NCBI RefSeq assembly: GCF_024814355.1
Contig: NZ_JANUXV010000001.1
Location: forward strand, 1-64,000
Source of the DNA: Gleimia sp. 6138-11-ORH1
GTDB lineage: Bacteria; Actinomycetota; Actinomycetes; Actinomycetales; Actinomycetaceae
Direction: 5' to 3'
DNA: 64,000 bases
Positions within the stretch are counted from its first letter, which is position 1. Each line of letters starts with the position of its first letter. Shown here piece after piece: positions 37,534 through 47,862 of this stretch. Made by a program: the position numbers and the translations under genes. Under the pieces are notes generated by a model, which was not told where the DNA came from, ran no database searches, and saw only the letters and a list, made by a program, of their open reading frames with translations.

Positions 37534-38394
37534 CTAAATCAAACCGCAATGCGCAAAAGCCTGCGACAAACCGCCCTCGGAAATATCTAAAGTAACCCAG
37601 TCAGCAGCTTGCTTTGCTTCGGGCGTGCCATTGCCCATCGCCACCCCAAAACCAGCGACTTTCAGCATTTCTACGTCATTGGCAGAGTCACCCACCGCAA
37701 TCGTATCGGCCAGCGGAAACCACAGGGAAGAAGCCACTTCCTGCACGGCAGAACCCTTGGTAATCCCCGCTAAAGTAACCTCAACTGCCAGCGTTTTGGA
37801 GTTAATGGAAGACGGTAGCACACAAAAACGCGAACCAACCGCTTTGCGGAAATCTTCTAAACTAACCCCCGTCCAAGATGGAAGCATAGCCACCAACTTT
37901 GAAGCTACCGGAGGAGTTTCAATCCGCACGTGCGGAGTCACCTGATCCACATACGCCTGCCACGGAGTAGGCGGATCGCCAGGTTTCGCGGGGCGGAATG
38001 CGCGCATAAATGACTCGGTAGTGAAAATTTCATTCGGAGTAGACCACCAGGGAAGCCCCCCAATTTCGGACAGATAGTTTTCCAAAAACGCTACTTCAGC
38101 AGCTTCAATCCGATGATCAAAAATCATGTTCTCAGGAGCTTCGCCCACTGTTTTACCACCCAAACGGTCAGCGTCAGTGAGCATCTGGGCGTAAGAACCA
38201 TTCGCCCCCACAATGCCTTGGAACCCGTACTCTAAAAGCCACGGGTAGATTTCACAGTTCGCCCGCCCAGAAGCAATCCACAGGCGGTGTCCGTTTTTCA
38301 CGGCAGCACGCAACGCATCTTCCGCGTCTGCAGGCACCTGCTGGTGGTGCGTTAATAATGTGCCATCTAAATCCAAGAAAACTAAGCGTCCCAT
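37534..38394 (-). CDS. Cof-type HAD-IIB phosphatase
   Basis: A 286-residue haloacid-dehalogenase-superfamily phosphatase of the Cof subfamily. Motif I is FLDLDGTLL (residues 5-13), and motifs III/IV are in VAVGDSANDVEMLKVAG. The C2B cap lies between. It probably acts on small phosphorylated metabolites; the substrate cannot be read from sequence. It is convergent with the preceding membrane-protein gene and divergent from tsaD. Confidence 0.9.
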   Translation of the reverse strand: MGRLVFLDLDGTLLTHHQQVPADAEDALRAAVKNGHRLWIASGRANCEIYPWLLEYGFQGIVGANGSYAQMLTDADRLGGKTVGEAPENMIFDHRIEAAEVAFLENYLSEIGGLPWWSTPNEIFTTESFMRAFRPAKPGDPPTPWQAYVDQVTPHVRIETPPVASKLVAMLPSWTGVSLEDFRKAVGSRFCVLPSSINSKTLAVEVTLAGITKGSAVQEVASSLWFPLADTIAVGDSANDVEMLKVAGFGVAMGNGTPEAKQAADWVTLDISEGGLSQAFAHCGLI

Positions 38395-38534
38395 AACTTT
38401 AACTTTGCCACCCTTTCTGCGCTTCTGCCAGTTTTTCTATGAAAATCGGGCAAATGTAGCCGGTTATTGCAGCGAATTTGTGGAATTGGACGATGAGATG
38501 GAACTTCCCGCTTCAGCAGATTAAAATAAGGCTC

Positions 38535-39599
38535 GTGACTAACAGCGAAACTAAAACAAAAGACCCACTCATTTTAGGGATTGAATCTACCTGTGATGAA
38601 ACCGGGGTAGCTTTGGTGCGCGGCGGCACTCTTTTAGCTGACCGCACCGCCACTTCCATGGACCAGTACGCGCGGTACGGAGGGATTATCCCTGAGATTG
38701 CTTCCCGCGCACACCTGGAGTCATTCCTCCCCACCTTGGATGCGGCTTTAGAAGAAGCTGGAGTAACTTTAGATGAAGTTGAAGCAATCGCTGTTTCAGC
38801 TGGCCCAGGATTAGTGGGTTCTTTAACTGTTGGTATTTGCGCGGCAAAAGCCCTGGCAATTTCGCTGGGAGTGCCTATCTACGGGGTAAATCACGTCCTC
38901 GGACACCTGGCAGTTGATGAACTGGTGGACGGGCCGTTACCAGAAAGATTCATTGGGCTAGTAGTTTCTGGCGGGCATTCTAACTTGCTGTTAGTGAATG
39001 ATTTAGCAACTGACGTAGTGGAACTGGGGGGAACTTTAGACGACGCTGCTGGGGAAGCTTTCGACAAGGTAGGGCGCTTACTGGACTTACCTTATCCGGG
39101 AGGCCCTCACGTAGACCGCCTTTCCCAAGCTGGAAATCCTGAAGCAATCCGATTCCCCAGGGGTCTTTCCGCTGGGAAAGATAAAGAACGCTACAAGTAT
39201 GATTTCTCTTTCTCAGGTTTAAAAACCGCGGTTTCTCGCTACGTGCAGGGCGTTCAGTCACGCGGAGAAGAATTACACCCAGCAGATATTTGCGCCGGTT
39301 TTTCCGAAGCCATCAATGATTCTTTAACGGCAAAAGCAGTGCAGGCTTGTTTAGATCACGGGATTGACACGATTATCGTGGGCGGAGGTTTCTCTGCAAA
39401 CAGCCGGATTCGGAGCCTATTGAAAGAACGCGCTGAAAAACATGGGATTACCGTGCGGATCCCGCCCCTGCGTTTTTGTACTGATAATGGTGCGCAGATC
39501 GCAGCTATGGGTTCTACTTTGGCGCGCGCTGGGGTGGCCCCATCTGACTTGGAATTTTCTCCAGATTCGGGAATGAGCTTGCAGCAGATGAGCATGTAG
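38535..39599 (+). CDS. tsaD: tRNA N6-adenosine threonylcarbamoyltransferase TsaD
   Basis: A 354-residue ASKHA-fold enzyme that, with TsaB and TsaE, makes t6A37 in tRNAs reading ANN codons. It begins ILGIESTCDETGVALV and has the metal-binding HLGHL-type motif (NHVLGHLAV) and VSGGHSNLL. The GTG at 38535 is preferred: AAGG sits just upstream, and the longer in-frame extension to 38478 is unlike the family. Its position before groES and whiB matches mycobacteria. TsaB and TsaE genes are not in the window. Confidence 0.93.
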   Translation: MTNSETKTKDPLILGIESTCDETGVALVRGGTLLADRTATSMDQYARYGGIIPEIASRAHLESFLPTLDAALEEAGVTLDEVEAIAVSAGPGLVGSLTVGICAAKALAISLGVPIYGVNHVLGHLAVDELVDGPLPERFIGLVVSGGHSNLLLVNDLATDVVELGGTLDDAAGEAFDKVGRLLDLPYPGGPHVDRLSQAGNPEAIRFPRGLSAGKDKERYKYDFSFSGLKTAVSRYVQGVQSRGEELHPADICAGFSEAINDSLTAKAVQACLDHGIDTIIVGGGFSANSRIRSLLKERAEKHGITVRIPPLRFCTDNGAQIAAMGSTLARAGVAPSDLEFSPDSGMSLQQMSM

Positions 39600-39619
39600 C
39601 AGCGGAATGTTCCGCCGGA

Positions 39620-40900
39620 CTACTTTATCCGCCGCGTAATCACCGCCAGGTGGCTTCCCTTAAATCGAGTTCCCACTACGGTAAGCGGATTGTCTGCACT
39701 GGTTTTCTTTAGTTTCAAGGACTTTAAGAGTTCCTTTTGCCAGTTGGCAGGATCAATTTCGGCTCCCCGTTTTTTAACTTCCACATTCGTAGCTGCAAGT
39801 TTTTTCAGTTCTGCTGCCACGGCTTTGGGTTTTAGTTTTGTACTTCCCAGTACCTCGTAAACGGTAACAGCCGGAGCCCATTTTGCAGGCGGGGGAGCAT
39901 CAGCCAGCAGGTAGGCGATTTGTTTAGAGATTACTTCCGCCCCAGTTTCTTCAGCTAGCAGGTGTAGTAACCCGCCGCGGATAATCGCCGAGTCGGCTTC
40001 CCACAGGTAGGGTTTTAGTTCACTGGTTTCACTAACTTCTGGAGCGGCAAGTCCGGGGTTTCCTGGGCAGAAATAGTCGTATTGGTTTTCGCCTTGGAAA
40101 ATGGTGGCGCGCCTTCCGGGGCCTGGTTCTTCCTCATTAGCAGTTGGCAGCGTGCAGGCTGGTGACCAGAGGGAGGCTTCTAAGAGGTTTCCGGCGACGC
40201 TTATCCACTGTGCTTCCATATCTGCGGGCAGGTAGTGGTGTTCTATCCCGGGGGCGAGTTTTACTCCTAGCCGTTCGGTATCGCAGTGTTTTTGGAGTTC
40301 TTCTCTCCAGGAAAACACCTGGGGGAGGGAGGGTGACCAGTTTTCTGGCGAGGCTACCCGCTGGTTTCCTTTGCCTGCTCCGGTGCGTCGTGCGGGGTCA
40401 GCGAAAATAGCGTCAATTCCTTGGGCGGTGAGTTCAGGGATATTTAGTTGCGTTACGTCACCTTGATAGACTGTGCAGTTTGGGTAGTTAAGTAAGTTAA
40501 GCGACGCAGCGGCATGTGAGATTTCGTCGATTTCCCAAGCGCTTACTGTCATTTTGGCAGCGGCAAAAGCGCGTGCATCTACTCCGTTACCGCAACCCAG
40601 GTCGGCAATGTGCGTGGCGTTTGCGTTAAGAAAACGTGTGGCGTGAAGTTGCGCAATCTGCTGGCGAGTAGCTTGTTCCATTCCGTCGCGTGTGAAGAAC
40701 ATTTTCAGCGCTTGTGATCCCAGTTTATTGACGGCTTGGTGGCGTAGTTGCACTTGAGTGAGTAGGGAGGCGCGCACATTCTGGTCAAGTTGGTATTTTT
40801 GGATTCGTTGGCTAGCTTTTTCAATCCCGAGGGCGGTGAGTTCAGCACATAATTCTCGCATTTGCGGATCAGTGAAAATACTCAGCGGGTTGAAATTCAT
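39620..40900 (-). CDS. SAM-dependent methyltransferase with THUMP-like domain
   Basis: A 426-residue class I methyltransferase. The SAM-binding motif is IADLGCGNGVDA at about residues 97-108, followed by an acidic partner in AWEID and by FADPARR, a motif position typical of nucleic-acid methylases. The C-terminal part (about residues 320-426) matches the THUMP-like domain found in this actinobacterial family. An RNA target is likely but unknown. It is convergent with tsaD. Confidence 0.85.
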   Translation of the reverse strand: MNFNPLSIFTDPQMRELCAELTALGIEKASQRIQKYQLDQNVRASLLTQVQLRHQAVNKLGSQALKMFFTRDGMEQATRQQIAQLHATRFLNANATHIADLGCGNGVDARAFAAAKMTVSAWEIDEISHAAASLNLLNYPNCTVYQGDVTQLNIPELTAQGIDAIFADPARRTGAGKGNQRVASPENWSPSLPQVFSWREELQKHCDTERLGVKLAPGIEHHYLPADMEAQWISVAGNLLEASLWSPACTLPTANEEEPGPGRRATIFQGENQYDYFCPGNPGLAAPEVSETSELKPYLWEADSAIIRGGLLHLLAEETGAEVISKQIAYLLADAPPPAKWAPAVTVYEVLGSTKLKPKAVAAELKKLAATNVEVKKRGAEIDPANWQKELLKSLKLKKTSADNPLTVVGTRFKGSHLAVITRRIK

Positions 40901-40989
40901 GAAACCTATTCTTCCGGAAGTGAGGTAAGTAAAGTGCTTACTTTAGTTTACTGGATTATAGATTTCCCTATAGTTTCTATCGGATAGGT

Positions 40990-41016
40990 TTGGCACTTGG
41001 GTTGCAAGAGTGCTAA
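40990..41016 (+). promoter_or_regulatory. CIRCE operator (HrcA box) before groES
   Basis: TTGGCACTT, a 9-nt spacer and GAGTGCTAA match the CIRCE inverted repeat (consensus TTAGCACTC-N9-GAGTGCTAA); the right half is perfect and the left has two changes. This predicts HrcA-controlled, heat-inducible expression of groES. Confidence 0.88.
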
Positions 41017-41077
41017 ACGGGTCTTACCCTAGAGAATGTAGATTAACTATCCCTCCCTTAGAAAAAGGAAGTTTCTT

Positions 41078-41374
41078 ATGGCAATCGCAATTAAGCCTCT
41101 GGCAGATCGTATTGTAGTTAAGCAGCTGGAAGCTGAACAGACCACCGCATCCGGTTTGGTGATTCCTGGCGCAGCAAAGGAAAAACCACAAGAAGGTGAA
41201 GTTGTTGCAGTTGGCCCAGGACGTGTAGATGACAATGGCAACCGGATTGCTGTTGATGTACAGGTAGGCGACACCGTGATTTTCTCTAAGTTCGGAGGAA
41301 CTGAAGTTAAGTACCTGGGTGAAGAATACCTGATCCTGGAACTGCGTGACGTTTTAGCAGTTTTGGAACGCTGA
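41078..41374 (+). CDS. groES: Co-chaperonin GroES
   Basis: A 98-residue co-chaperonin. It shows [16 protein letters not shown], the mobile loop [19 protein letters not shown] and the ending [16 protein letters not shown]. It is controlled by the CIRCE element upstream. No groEL follows: the gene is closed by a terminator at 41454 and the next gene is convergent whiB. The GroEL partner must be elsewhere in the genome. Confidence 0.97.
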   Translation: MAIAIKPLADRIVVKQLEAEQTTASGLVIPGAAKEKPQEGEVVAVGPGRVDDNGNRIAVDVQVGDTVIFSKFGGTEVKYLGEEYLILELRDVLAVLER

Positions 41375-41453
41375 ATTTATAGGTAACTTTAAGCCTAGAG
41401 GTAACGCTGAGTTTATAAATGTAGATTAGTTTATAAATAACGCTGGGTTTACT

Positions 41454-41496
41454 AATGGTGGTGGTTCCGATGTTAAACATCGGAACCACCACCATT
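41454..41496. terminator. Terminator of groES
   Basis: A perfect 20-bp stem (41454-41473 with 41477-41496) with a 3-nt loop lies 79 bp after the groES stop. Confidence 0.8.
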
Positions 41497-41548
41497 TAGT
41501 TTTGAATATTCTGTTTTTACAGGTAATAAATCTTAAGTTAAGTTACGG

Positions 41549-41624
41549 TTCGCGCTTTGCGCTGGGTTTAATCCTGTCCACGCTTCGCGTTGGATTATTT
41601 ACGCTGTTCGCGCTTTGCGCTGGG
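41549..41624 (-). repeat. 29-bp degenerate tandem repeat spanning the whiB stop
   Basis: TTCGCGCTTTGCGCTGGG occurs exactly at 41549-41566 and 41607-41624, with a degenerate copy between, giving a 29-bp period. The last unit is the 3' end of whiB, so the end of the gene was duplicated past its stop. Confidence 0.75.
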
Positions 41625-41901
41625 CCACTAAATATTCGCGGCGTTCTTCTTCGCTCATTCCGCCCCAGATGCCGTAAGGCTCTTGAATAGAAAGCGCGTA
41701 TTCACGGCACTGTTCTATCACTGGGCAGGTAGCGCAAATTGCTTTAGCGTTTTCAGCACGGCGACGACGAGTGGAACCGCGTTCACCTTCAGGGTGGAAA
41801 AACAATTCAGTGTCCATGTCGCGGCAAGCGCCGGCTTCTTGCCAGTTACGCGGATCGATTGAATTCGATACTGCGATAGGCAGTTTAGTTAGATTAGACA
41901 T
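41599..41901 (-). CDS. WhiB-family iron-sulfur regulator (WhiB3-like)
   Basis: A 100-residue actinobacterial regulator with an oxygen- or NO-sensitive [4Fe-4S] cluster. The ligands are Cys26, Cys56, Cys59 and Cys65, followed by the EPYGIWGGMSEEER turn and a basic tail for DNA binding. FFHPEGERGSTR and location next to groES and tsaD suggest the WhiB3 type, a redox-responsive regulator that works with the housekeeping sigma factor. The 3' end is part of a 29-bp tandem repeat. Confidence 0.93.
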   Translation of the reverse strand: MSNLTKLPIAVSNSIDPRNWQEAGACRDMDTELFFHPEGERGSTRRRRAENAKAICATCPVIEQCREYALSIQEPYGIWGGMSEEERREYLVAQRKARTA

Positions 41902-42139
41902 ATGTTTCTCCTTTCTTATGTAAAGCTCTAACTCTTACCTGAGTAGGAGTGAAAGCTCACTTAATCAATAATATCAAGTTGTTCAATAGTTATTCAAGGA
42001 TGTTTCAGTGTGTGCTCAATAACTAACTTTTGGTTAAGCGAATTTTGCTTTCGAATAGCGCAAAACCTATTTTCAGGTAACAATATAGTTGTAGTTTATA
42101 AATCTTAAAGTTTGCTGAGAGAAAGTTAAGGACAGACTT

Positions 42140-43057
42140 ATGCCTCGCCCAGACCTCACCACAAACCTCTCTCCAGCACCCCTAACTCTCACCGCAGTCT
42201 CCCAAAAACTAGGTGTCTCAGCCTCCACCCTGCGCACCTGGGAGCGCCGCTACGGCCTCGGCCCAGAAAGAGAAATAGGCGCCCACCGACGCTACTCAGT
42301 ATCCGAATTTGAACTTATCCAGACAGTAGTGGAATTAGTCCGCTCAGGAATCTCCCCGGCAGATGCCTGCCAAAGCGTTCGCAACGCCGCAGAACTCTAC
42401 AAAGCCACCCACCAAACCGTCGGCCTGGAATGTCTAATCCGGCATACCGAGGACGGAAACTACACGGCACTTCACGCAGACCTAGACATTCTTATCACCA
42501 GAGACGGAATCCTCCGCACCTGGACAGACTTCATACAACCCGCCCTCGTGAAATTCCAAACTGACCCAGACGGAGAAACCCCAGGAATCTCACCGCGCGC
42601 CCTGCTGGCACAAGTAACCCTGCAAGTCGTCCGCGAAATAGCTGAAAGAGCCGAAAATAAGCGCGCGATAGAAGCCAAACTATCAGGACAAGCCGTAGTC
42701 GTCGTAAGTGACGAACCGCGCTCGCTCTTAGCCCACATAATCGGAGTTTCCCTCACCTGGGAAGGGATAAACGCGCGCCTCCTGCCCGCCCTGCTTCCCG
42801 TCACACAACTGCATCCAGACGTGCCAAATATGGTCGAACGAACCCGGAAACTTGCAAATAAGATCAAAGCTCAAATAGCCGTTATCGTGGGATCTTCAAT
42901 CCACAACGCAGAATACCTAAAAGAACTAGAAAACACCGAGTTGCAACTAGTTCTGGTTGGCCCCACCAAAGTAAGCTACCTCCCCGCAAACGCCACCCAA
43001 ATGCGCTCAGCCGGAGCCTGCGTAGACGAAATAATCGCCCACTTCCGCGGATACTAA
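42140..43057 (+). CDS. MerR-family transcriptional regulator with cobalamin-binding-like domain
   Basis: A 305-residue regulator. The N-terminal MerR helix-turn-helix (about residues 15-80) includes LGVSASTLRTWERRYGL and GAHRRYS. The rest resembles the helical plus Rossmann B12-binding arrangement of CarH/LitR proteins, but I do not see the DxHxxG cobalamin motif, so light or B12 sensing is doubtful. The RBS AAGGAC lies about 8 nt upstream. Coding strand is strongly A/C-rich. The target is unknown. Confidence 0.8.
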   Translation: MPRPDLTTNLSPAPLTLTAVSQKLGVSASTLRTWERRYGLGPEREIGAHRRYSVSEFELIQTVVELVRSGISPADACQSVRNAAELYKATHQTVGLECLIRHTEDGNYTALHADLDILITRDGILRTWTDFIQPALVKFQTDPDGETPGISPRALLAQVTLQVVREIAERAENKRAIEAKLSGQAVVVVSDEPRSLLAHIIGVSLTWEGINARLLPALLPVTQLHPDVPNMVERTRKLANKIKAQIAVIVGSSIHNAEYLKELENTELQLVLVGPTKVSYLPANATQMRSAGACVDEIIAHFRGY

Positions 43058-43106
43058 AGTAAGCAAAACACTCGTCACAAATCAGACGTGAATTGCGTCA
43101 GGCAGA

Positions 43107-43217
43107 GGTAAGCTACCCAAACCCTGGGAAACTATTTAAGCCGCAGGTAAGCTACCTAAACTTGGGGAAACTATTTAAGCCGCAGGTAACCTACCCAAAC
43201 TTGGGAAAATCTACCCG
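43107..43217 (+). repeat. 39-bp intergenic tandem repeat
   Basis: GGTAAGCTACC-type units begin at 43107, 43146 and 43185 (39-bp period) between the MerR and AGE genes. The third unit is the most divergent and incomplete. No open frame or hairpin accounts for it. Confidence 0.8.
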
Positions 43218-43323
43218 GCGAAAGAAGAAAACAACACCAGTTACCCCCCAACACACATAGTTACCACTTATACTGGATAAGGCTGAAACTGCTAAGCAAA
43301 AACAATCTCAAAGAGGAGAGACA

Positions 43324-44814
43324 ATGGGCATCATCAACGCCTTAGCAAAAAACTTCACACCCCAAGCCAGAAGCGAACAATGGGACAACCTACTGGAATT
43401 CGCCAAAAACGCAAAAGTAGAAACCGGATTCGGCTACCTACTTGATGACGCCACCGTCTCAACAGAAAAACCAGTCGAGCTTTGGATCACCTGCCGCATG
43501 GTACACGTCTTTTCCCTCGCCGCCCTAAAAGAAAAGAAACAACCCACCCCAGACGAAACCAAAATCACCACCTGGGAAAACCTCGCCACCCACGGAATCT
43601 ACTGCCTCAACAACTACTTCCACGACCACGAACACGGCGGCTGGTACTCGGCAATTTCCCCACAAACCAACAAAGAAAAAACCTCAGCAAAAACAGACAA
43701 AACAGCCCAAACAATTACCGTCGTAGATGAAACTAAAGCAGCCTACGCACACGCATTTGTAGTTTTAGCAGCGTCCTCGGCAACCATCGCCGGAATCGCC
43801 GGAGCAAGCCAACTGCTCGACCACGCCCTCGAAACCCAAGAAACCCGCTGGTGGGACGAAAAACACCAAAAAGTAAAAGAATCCTACAACCGCGATTTCA
43901 GCAAAACAGAAGCCTACCGCGGAGTAAACGCAAATATGCACACCGTGGAATGCTACCTGGCCGCCTTTGACGCAACCGCAGAACGTAAATGGTTAAACCG
44001 CGCCCTGCAAATCCTCAAATGGGTACTAGATGAAGAAGCCCGCGCAAACAACTGGCGGATAACCGAACACTACGACGAAAACTGGCAAGCCCTGCCAGAA
44101 TACAACATCGACCGCCCCACCGACCCGTTCCGCCCCTACGGCCACACCCCAGGACACGGCTTAGAATGGGGGCGCCTGGCCCTACACGCCGGAGCCGAAC
44201 TGGAACGCCTAAACGAACCAGCTCCAAAATGGATCCTCGAATGCGCCGACCAAGTGATCGAACGCGCAATCACCGACGGATGGCACGCAGACGGCGAACC
44301 CGGATTTGTCTACACCACCAGCGAAACCGGAGAACCAGTCGCCAAAGAAAGAATGCACTGGGTGCTTTGTGAAGCAATCGGCGCAGCCACCACCTTGGCA
44401 GAAGCTATTGTAGAAAAACAGGCTCGTGAGCTAGCTGGCGTCGAAAGAGAAAAGGGAGAACTCGAGGGCGTGATGGGGGGTTCAGATCTGGACTTGGGCG
44501 CTTCCAATCTTGAGTCGGACGTTTCAGATCTGGACTCGGGCGCTTCCAATCTGCCAATGGAAAAGACCCGGGCGCGCAGTAGCCTCTCACAGGCGCGGAT
44601 TAACCTCTTAGTAGAAAGAATCGACAACTGGTGGGCGTACGCAGAGAAATACCTGATTGCCACCCCCGGGCAGTGGCGCCATGAACTGGACGCAAAAAAC
44701 CAGCCGAGCGCCGTCACCTGGGGAGGAAAACCAGACGCCTACCACGTGGCGCAAATGCTACTACTACCAGACCTAAAACTGGCACCCACATTCGCGTTAG
44801 GAATCCTCTCCTAA
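43324..44814 (+). CDS. AGE-family sugar isomerase/epimerase
   Basis: A 496-residue (alpha/alpha)6-barrel protein of the N-acylglucosamine 2-epimerase family, which includes mannose isomerases and sulfoquinovose isomerase YihS. Catalytic-type residues are in NANMHTVECYLA, YGHTPGHGLEWGRL and RMHWVLCEAIGA. A 40-residue insertion near residues 378-420 contains two in-frame copies of a 14-residue SDLD-GASNL unit absent from ordinary family members. GAGGAGAG precedes the ATG. The true substrate cannot be fixed. Confidence 0.88.
   Translation: MGIINALAKNFTPQARSEQWDNLLEFAKNAKVETGFGYLLDDATVSTEKPVELWITCRMVHVFSLAALKEKKQPTPDETKITTWENLATHGIYCLNNYFHDHEHGGWYSAISPQTNKEKTSAKTDKTAQTITVVDETKAAYAHAFVVLAASSATIAGIAGASQLLDHALETQETRWWDEKHQKVKESYNRDFSKTEAYRGVNANMHTVECYLAAFDATAERKWLNRALQILKWVLDEEARANNWRITEHYDENWQALPEYNIDRPTDPFRPYGHTPGHGLEWGRLALHAGAELERLNEPAPKWILECADQVIERAITDGWHADGEPGFVYTTSETGEPVAKERMHWVLCEAIGAATTLAEAIVEKQARELAGVEREKGELEGVMGGSDLDLGASNLESDVSDLDSGASNLPMEKTRARSSLSQARINLLVERIDNWWAYAEKYLIATPGQWRHELDAKNQPSAVTWGGKPDAYHVAQMLLLPDLKLAPTFALGILS
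44481..44556 (+). repeat. 42-bp repeat inside AGE isomerase gene
   Basis: TTCAGATCTGGACT starts at 44481 and 44523. The 42-bp, in-frame repeat encodes SDLDLGASNL and SDLDSGASNL. Confidence 0.8.
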
Positions 44815-44828
44815 AACCGAAATCCAGT

Positions 44829-46463
<1,635 letters not shown>

Positions 46464-46484
46464 TTTTAGGTTTAGGGTACTTTC

Positions 46485-46530
46485 GGGCGGTTTACGAGTC
46501 AGACAGGGCATTTAGACTCGTAAACCGCCC
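46485..46530 (+). terminator. Terminator of guaB
   Basis: A perfect 16-bp stem (46485-46500 with 46515-46530) with a 14-nt loop is followed by TTAAATTTTCTG. Confidence 0.75.
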
Positions 46531-46596
46531 TTAAATTTTCTGTTTTTGGAGGAAATACGAGTCTGCCGGGGTGCGCTGACTCGTAAATCGCCCCAG

Positions 46597-46730
46597 GCGC
46601 ACCCCAGCGCCCACACCTAGACCAGCGCACCCAGGTACCCGCACCTAAACCGGCGCACCCCAGCGCCCACACCTAAACCGGCGCACCCCAGCACCCACAC
46701 CTAGACCAGCGCACCCCAGGCGCACCCCAG
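46597..46730 (+). repeat. 28-bp intergenic minisatellite
   Basis: Units starting GCGCACC lie at 46597, 46625, 46653, 46681 and 46709 (28-bp period), the last truncated, with small substitutions. The strand is very C-rich. It lies just before the 3' end of the DUF559 gene. Confidence 0.85.
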
Positions 46731-46767
46731 CCTCTACCCAAAACCCGCACCCAACTCCCTCCAACTC

Positions 46768-47703
46768 TTACAGTGTCGCCGGGCGCTTTCGAAATGGGAG
46801 GTGTAACTTCCCTGCTAAAATCGCCAGTGCTTCGGGTGAGGTGAGTTCGCGCCAGTGCATTCGTACTACGCGGTAACCGGCGGTATTTAAGTTAATTTCG
46901 CGTTCTTTTTCTGCTTGGTATGCGCTGGCGTCGGCGTATTTCATTGCGCCGTCTGCTTCGCATATTGTGTGTAGGGCGGGAATGTAAATGTCTCCGTAGT
47001 AGAATCCGCCGCGTGGGTTGGGGACTTGGTGCTGGCTTTGGAGGGATTCTTGGCGTAACTGTAGGAGCATGATTCGCAGGGCGCTTTCTGCGGGGGATTC
47101 TGAGTAGGGATCTAAAAGGGGGATTCGTCGGCGGACTCTTTTGGTGAACTTGCCAAGGTTTTCTGGGGTGGCAAGGCGCAGTAGTGCTTGTTTGGCTTGG
47201 TGTATTTCTGCGTGCCGGTATTTGATCATTTTGCGGTCTGTGTTTGTTATTTGTCTGAGGATGGCGTCGGCGCTTACGAATGCGGTTATGGGGTTGGGGA
47301 GTCGGAGTATTTCTAGGATTAGGTATTCGGGGGAGAGGGTGGGGATGTCGCTGATTTGGGTGTAGGCTTCGGGTGGGTAGGTGCGGCGGACTCGTTTTAT
47401 TTGGTATTTGGTGGTGGCTATTTTTGAGGTGTGGAATTTTGCGGGGGCTGTGCTGATTAGTTCTATGGTGTGGGTGGTGTGCCATAGGGGGATGTTTCTG
47501 ATTTGTGCGGCGGTGAGTCCGCTGGCGTATTGGGCGTGGTGGCTTTTGTGGTTGCTGTCGCGGACTAGGGTGATGATTTGGGCGCGTTGTATTTCCCAGT
47601 GGGGTGTTTCGGGGGTGTGGATGAGGGTGGTGGTTCGGTTTAGTTGGGTTTGGGTGAGGGGGTGGCGGGTTGGGGTGATTTGGTTGATTGGTATGTTTTG
47701 CAT
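46768..47703 (-). CDS. DUF559 / AbiEi-like protein with endonuclease-like C-terminus
   Basis: A protein of about 311 residues. The C-terminal 90 residues match the DUF559 (Vsr-like) nuclease fold: ICEADGAMKY, EKEREINLNTAGYRVVRMHWREL. The N-terminal part resembles the helical region of AbiEi-type proteins common in actinobacteria. The start at 47703 (MQNIPINQ) is chosen because the frame above it (to 48042) is low-complexity and overlaps the divergent exonuclease gene. No antitoxin/toxin partner is seen. Its coding strand is A/C-rich, opposite to its neighbours. Confidence 0.65.
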   Translation of the reverse strand: MQNIPINQITPTRHPLTQTQLNRTTTLIHTPETPHWEIQRAQIITLVRDSNHKSHHAQYASGLTAAQIRNIPLWHTTHTIELISTAPAKFHTSKIATTKYQIKRVRRTYPPEAYTQISDIPTLSPEYLILEILRLPNPITAFVSADAILRQITNTDRKMIKYRHAEIHQAKQALLRLATPENLGKFTKRVRRRIPLLDPYSESPAESALRIMLLQLRQESLQSQHQVPNPRGGFYYGDIYIPALHTICEADGAMKYADASAYQAEKEREINLNTAGYRVVRMHWRELTSPEALAILAGKLHLPFRKRPATL

Positions 47704-47862
47704 GGGTTGAGTGTGGCATGGGTTGGGGTGTGGGTGGGTTGGGGGGTAGTTTTTTCTGTGGATATTTTTTGGTGGGGTGTGGTTGTGTACACGGGGTTGG
47801 GCAGAGGGGATTATGTCGGTGGTGCGCGTTAAGCTGGTAGTAAGGATTGGAAAGGAGTTCTG

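Larger units (their letters stand above)
46464..46767. other. Intergenic region with terminator and minisatellite
   Basis: This 304-bp gap between guaB and the DUF559 gene holds the guaB terminator, an extra partial copy of its stem (GACTCGTAAATCGCCCC near 46579) and a 28-bp tandem repeat. No coding potential is seen. Confidence 0.7.

Noticed and set aside
46892-47719. Second minus-strand frame rich in His, Pro and Asn
   Set aside because: It is an alternate frame of the DUF559 gene, created by A/C-rich codons.
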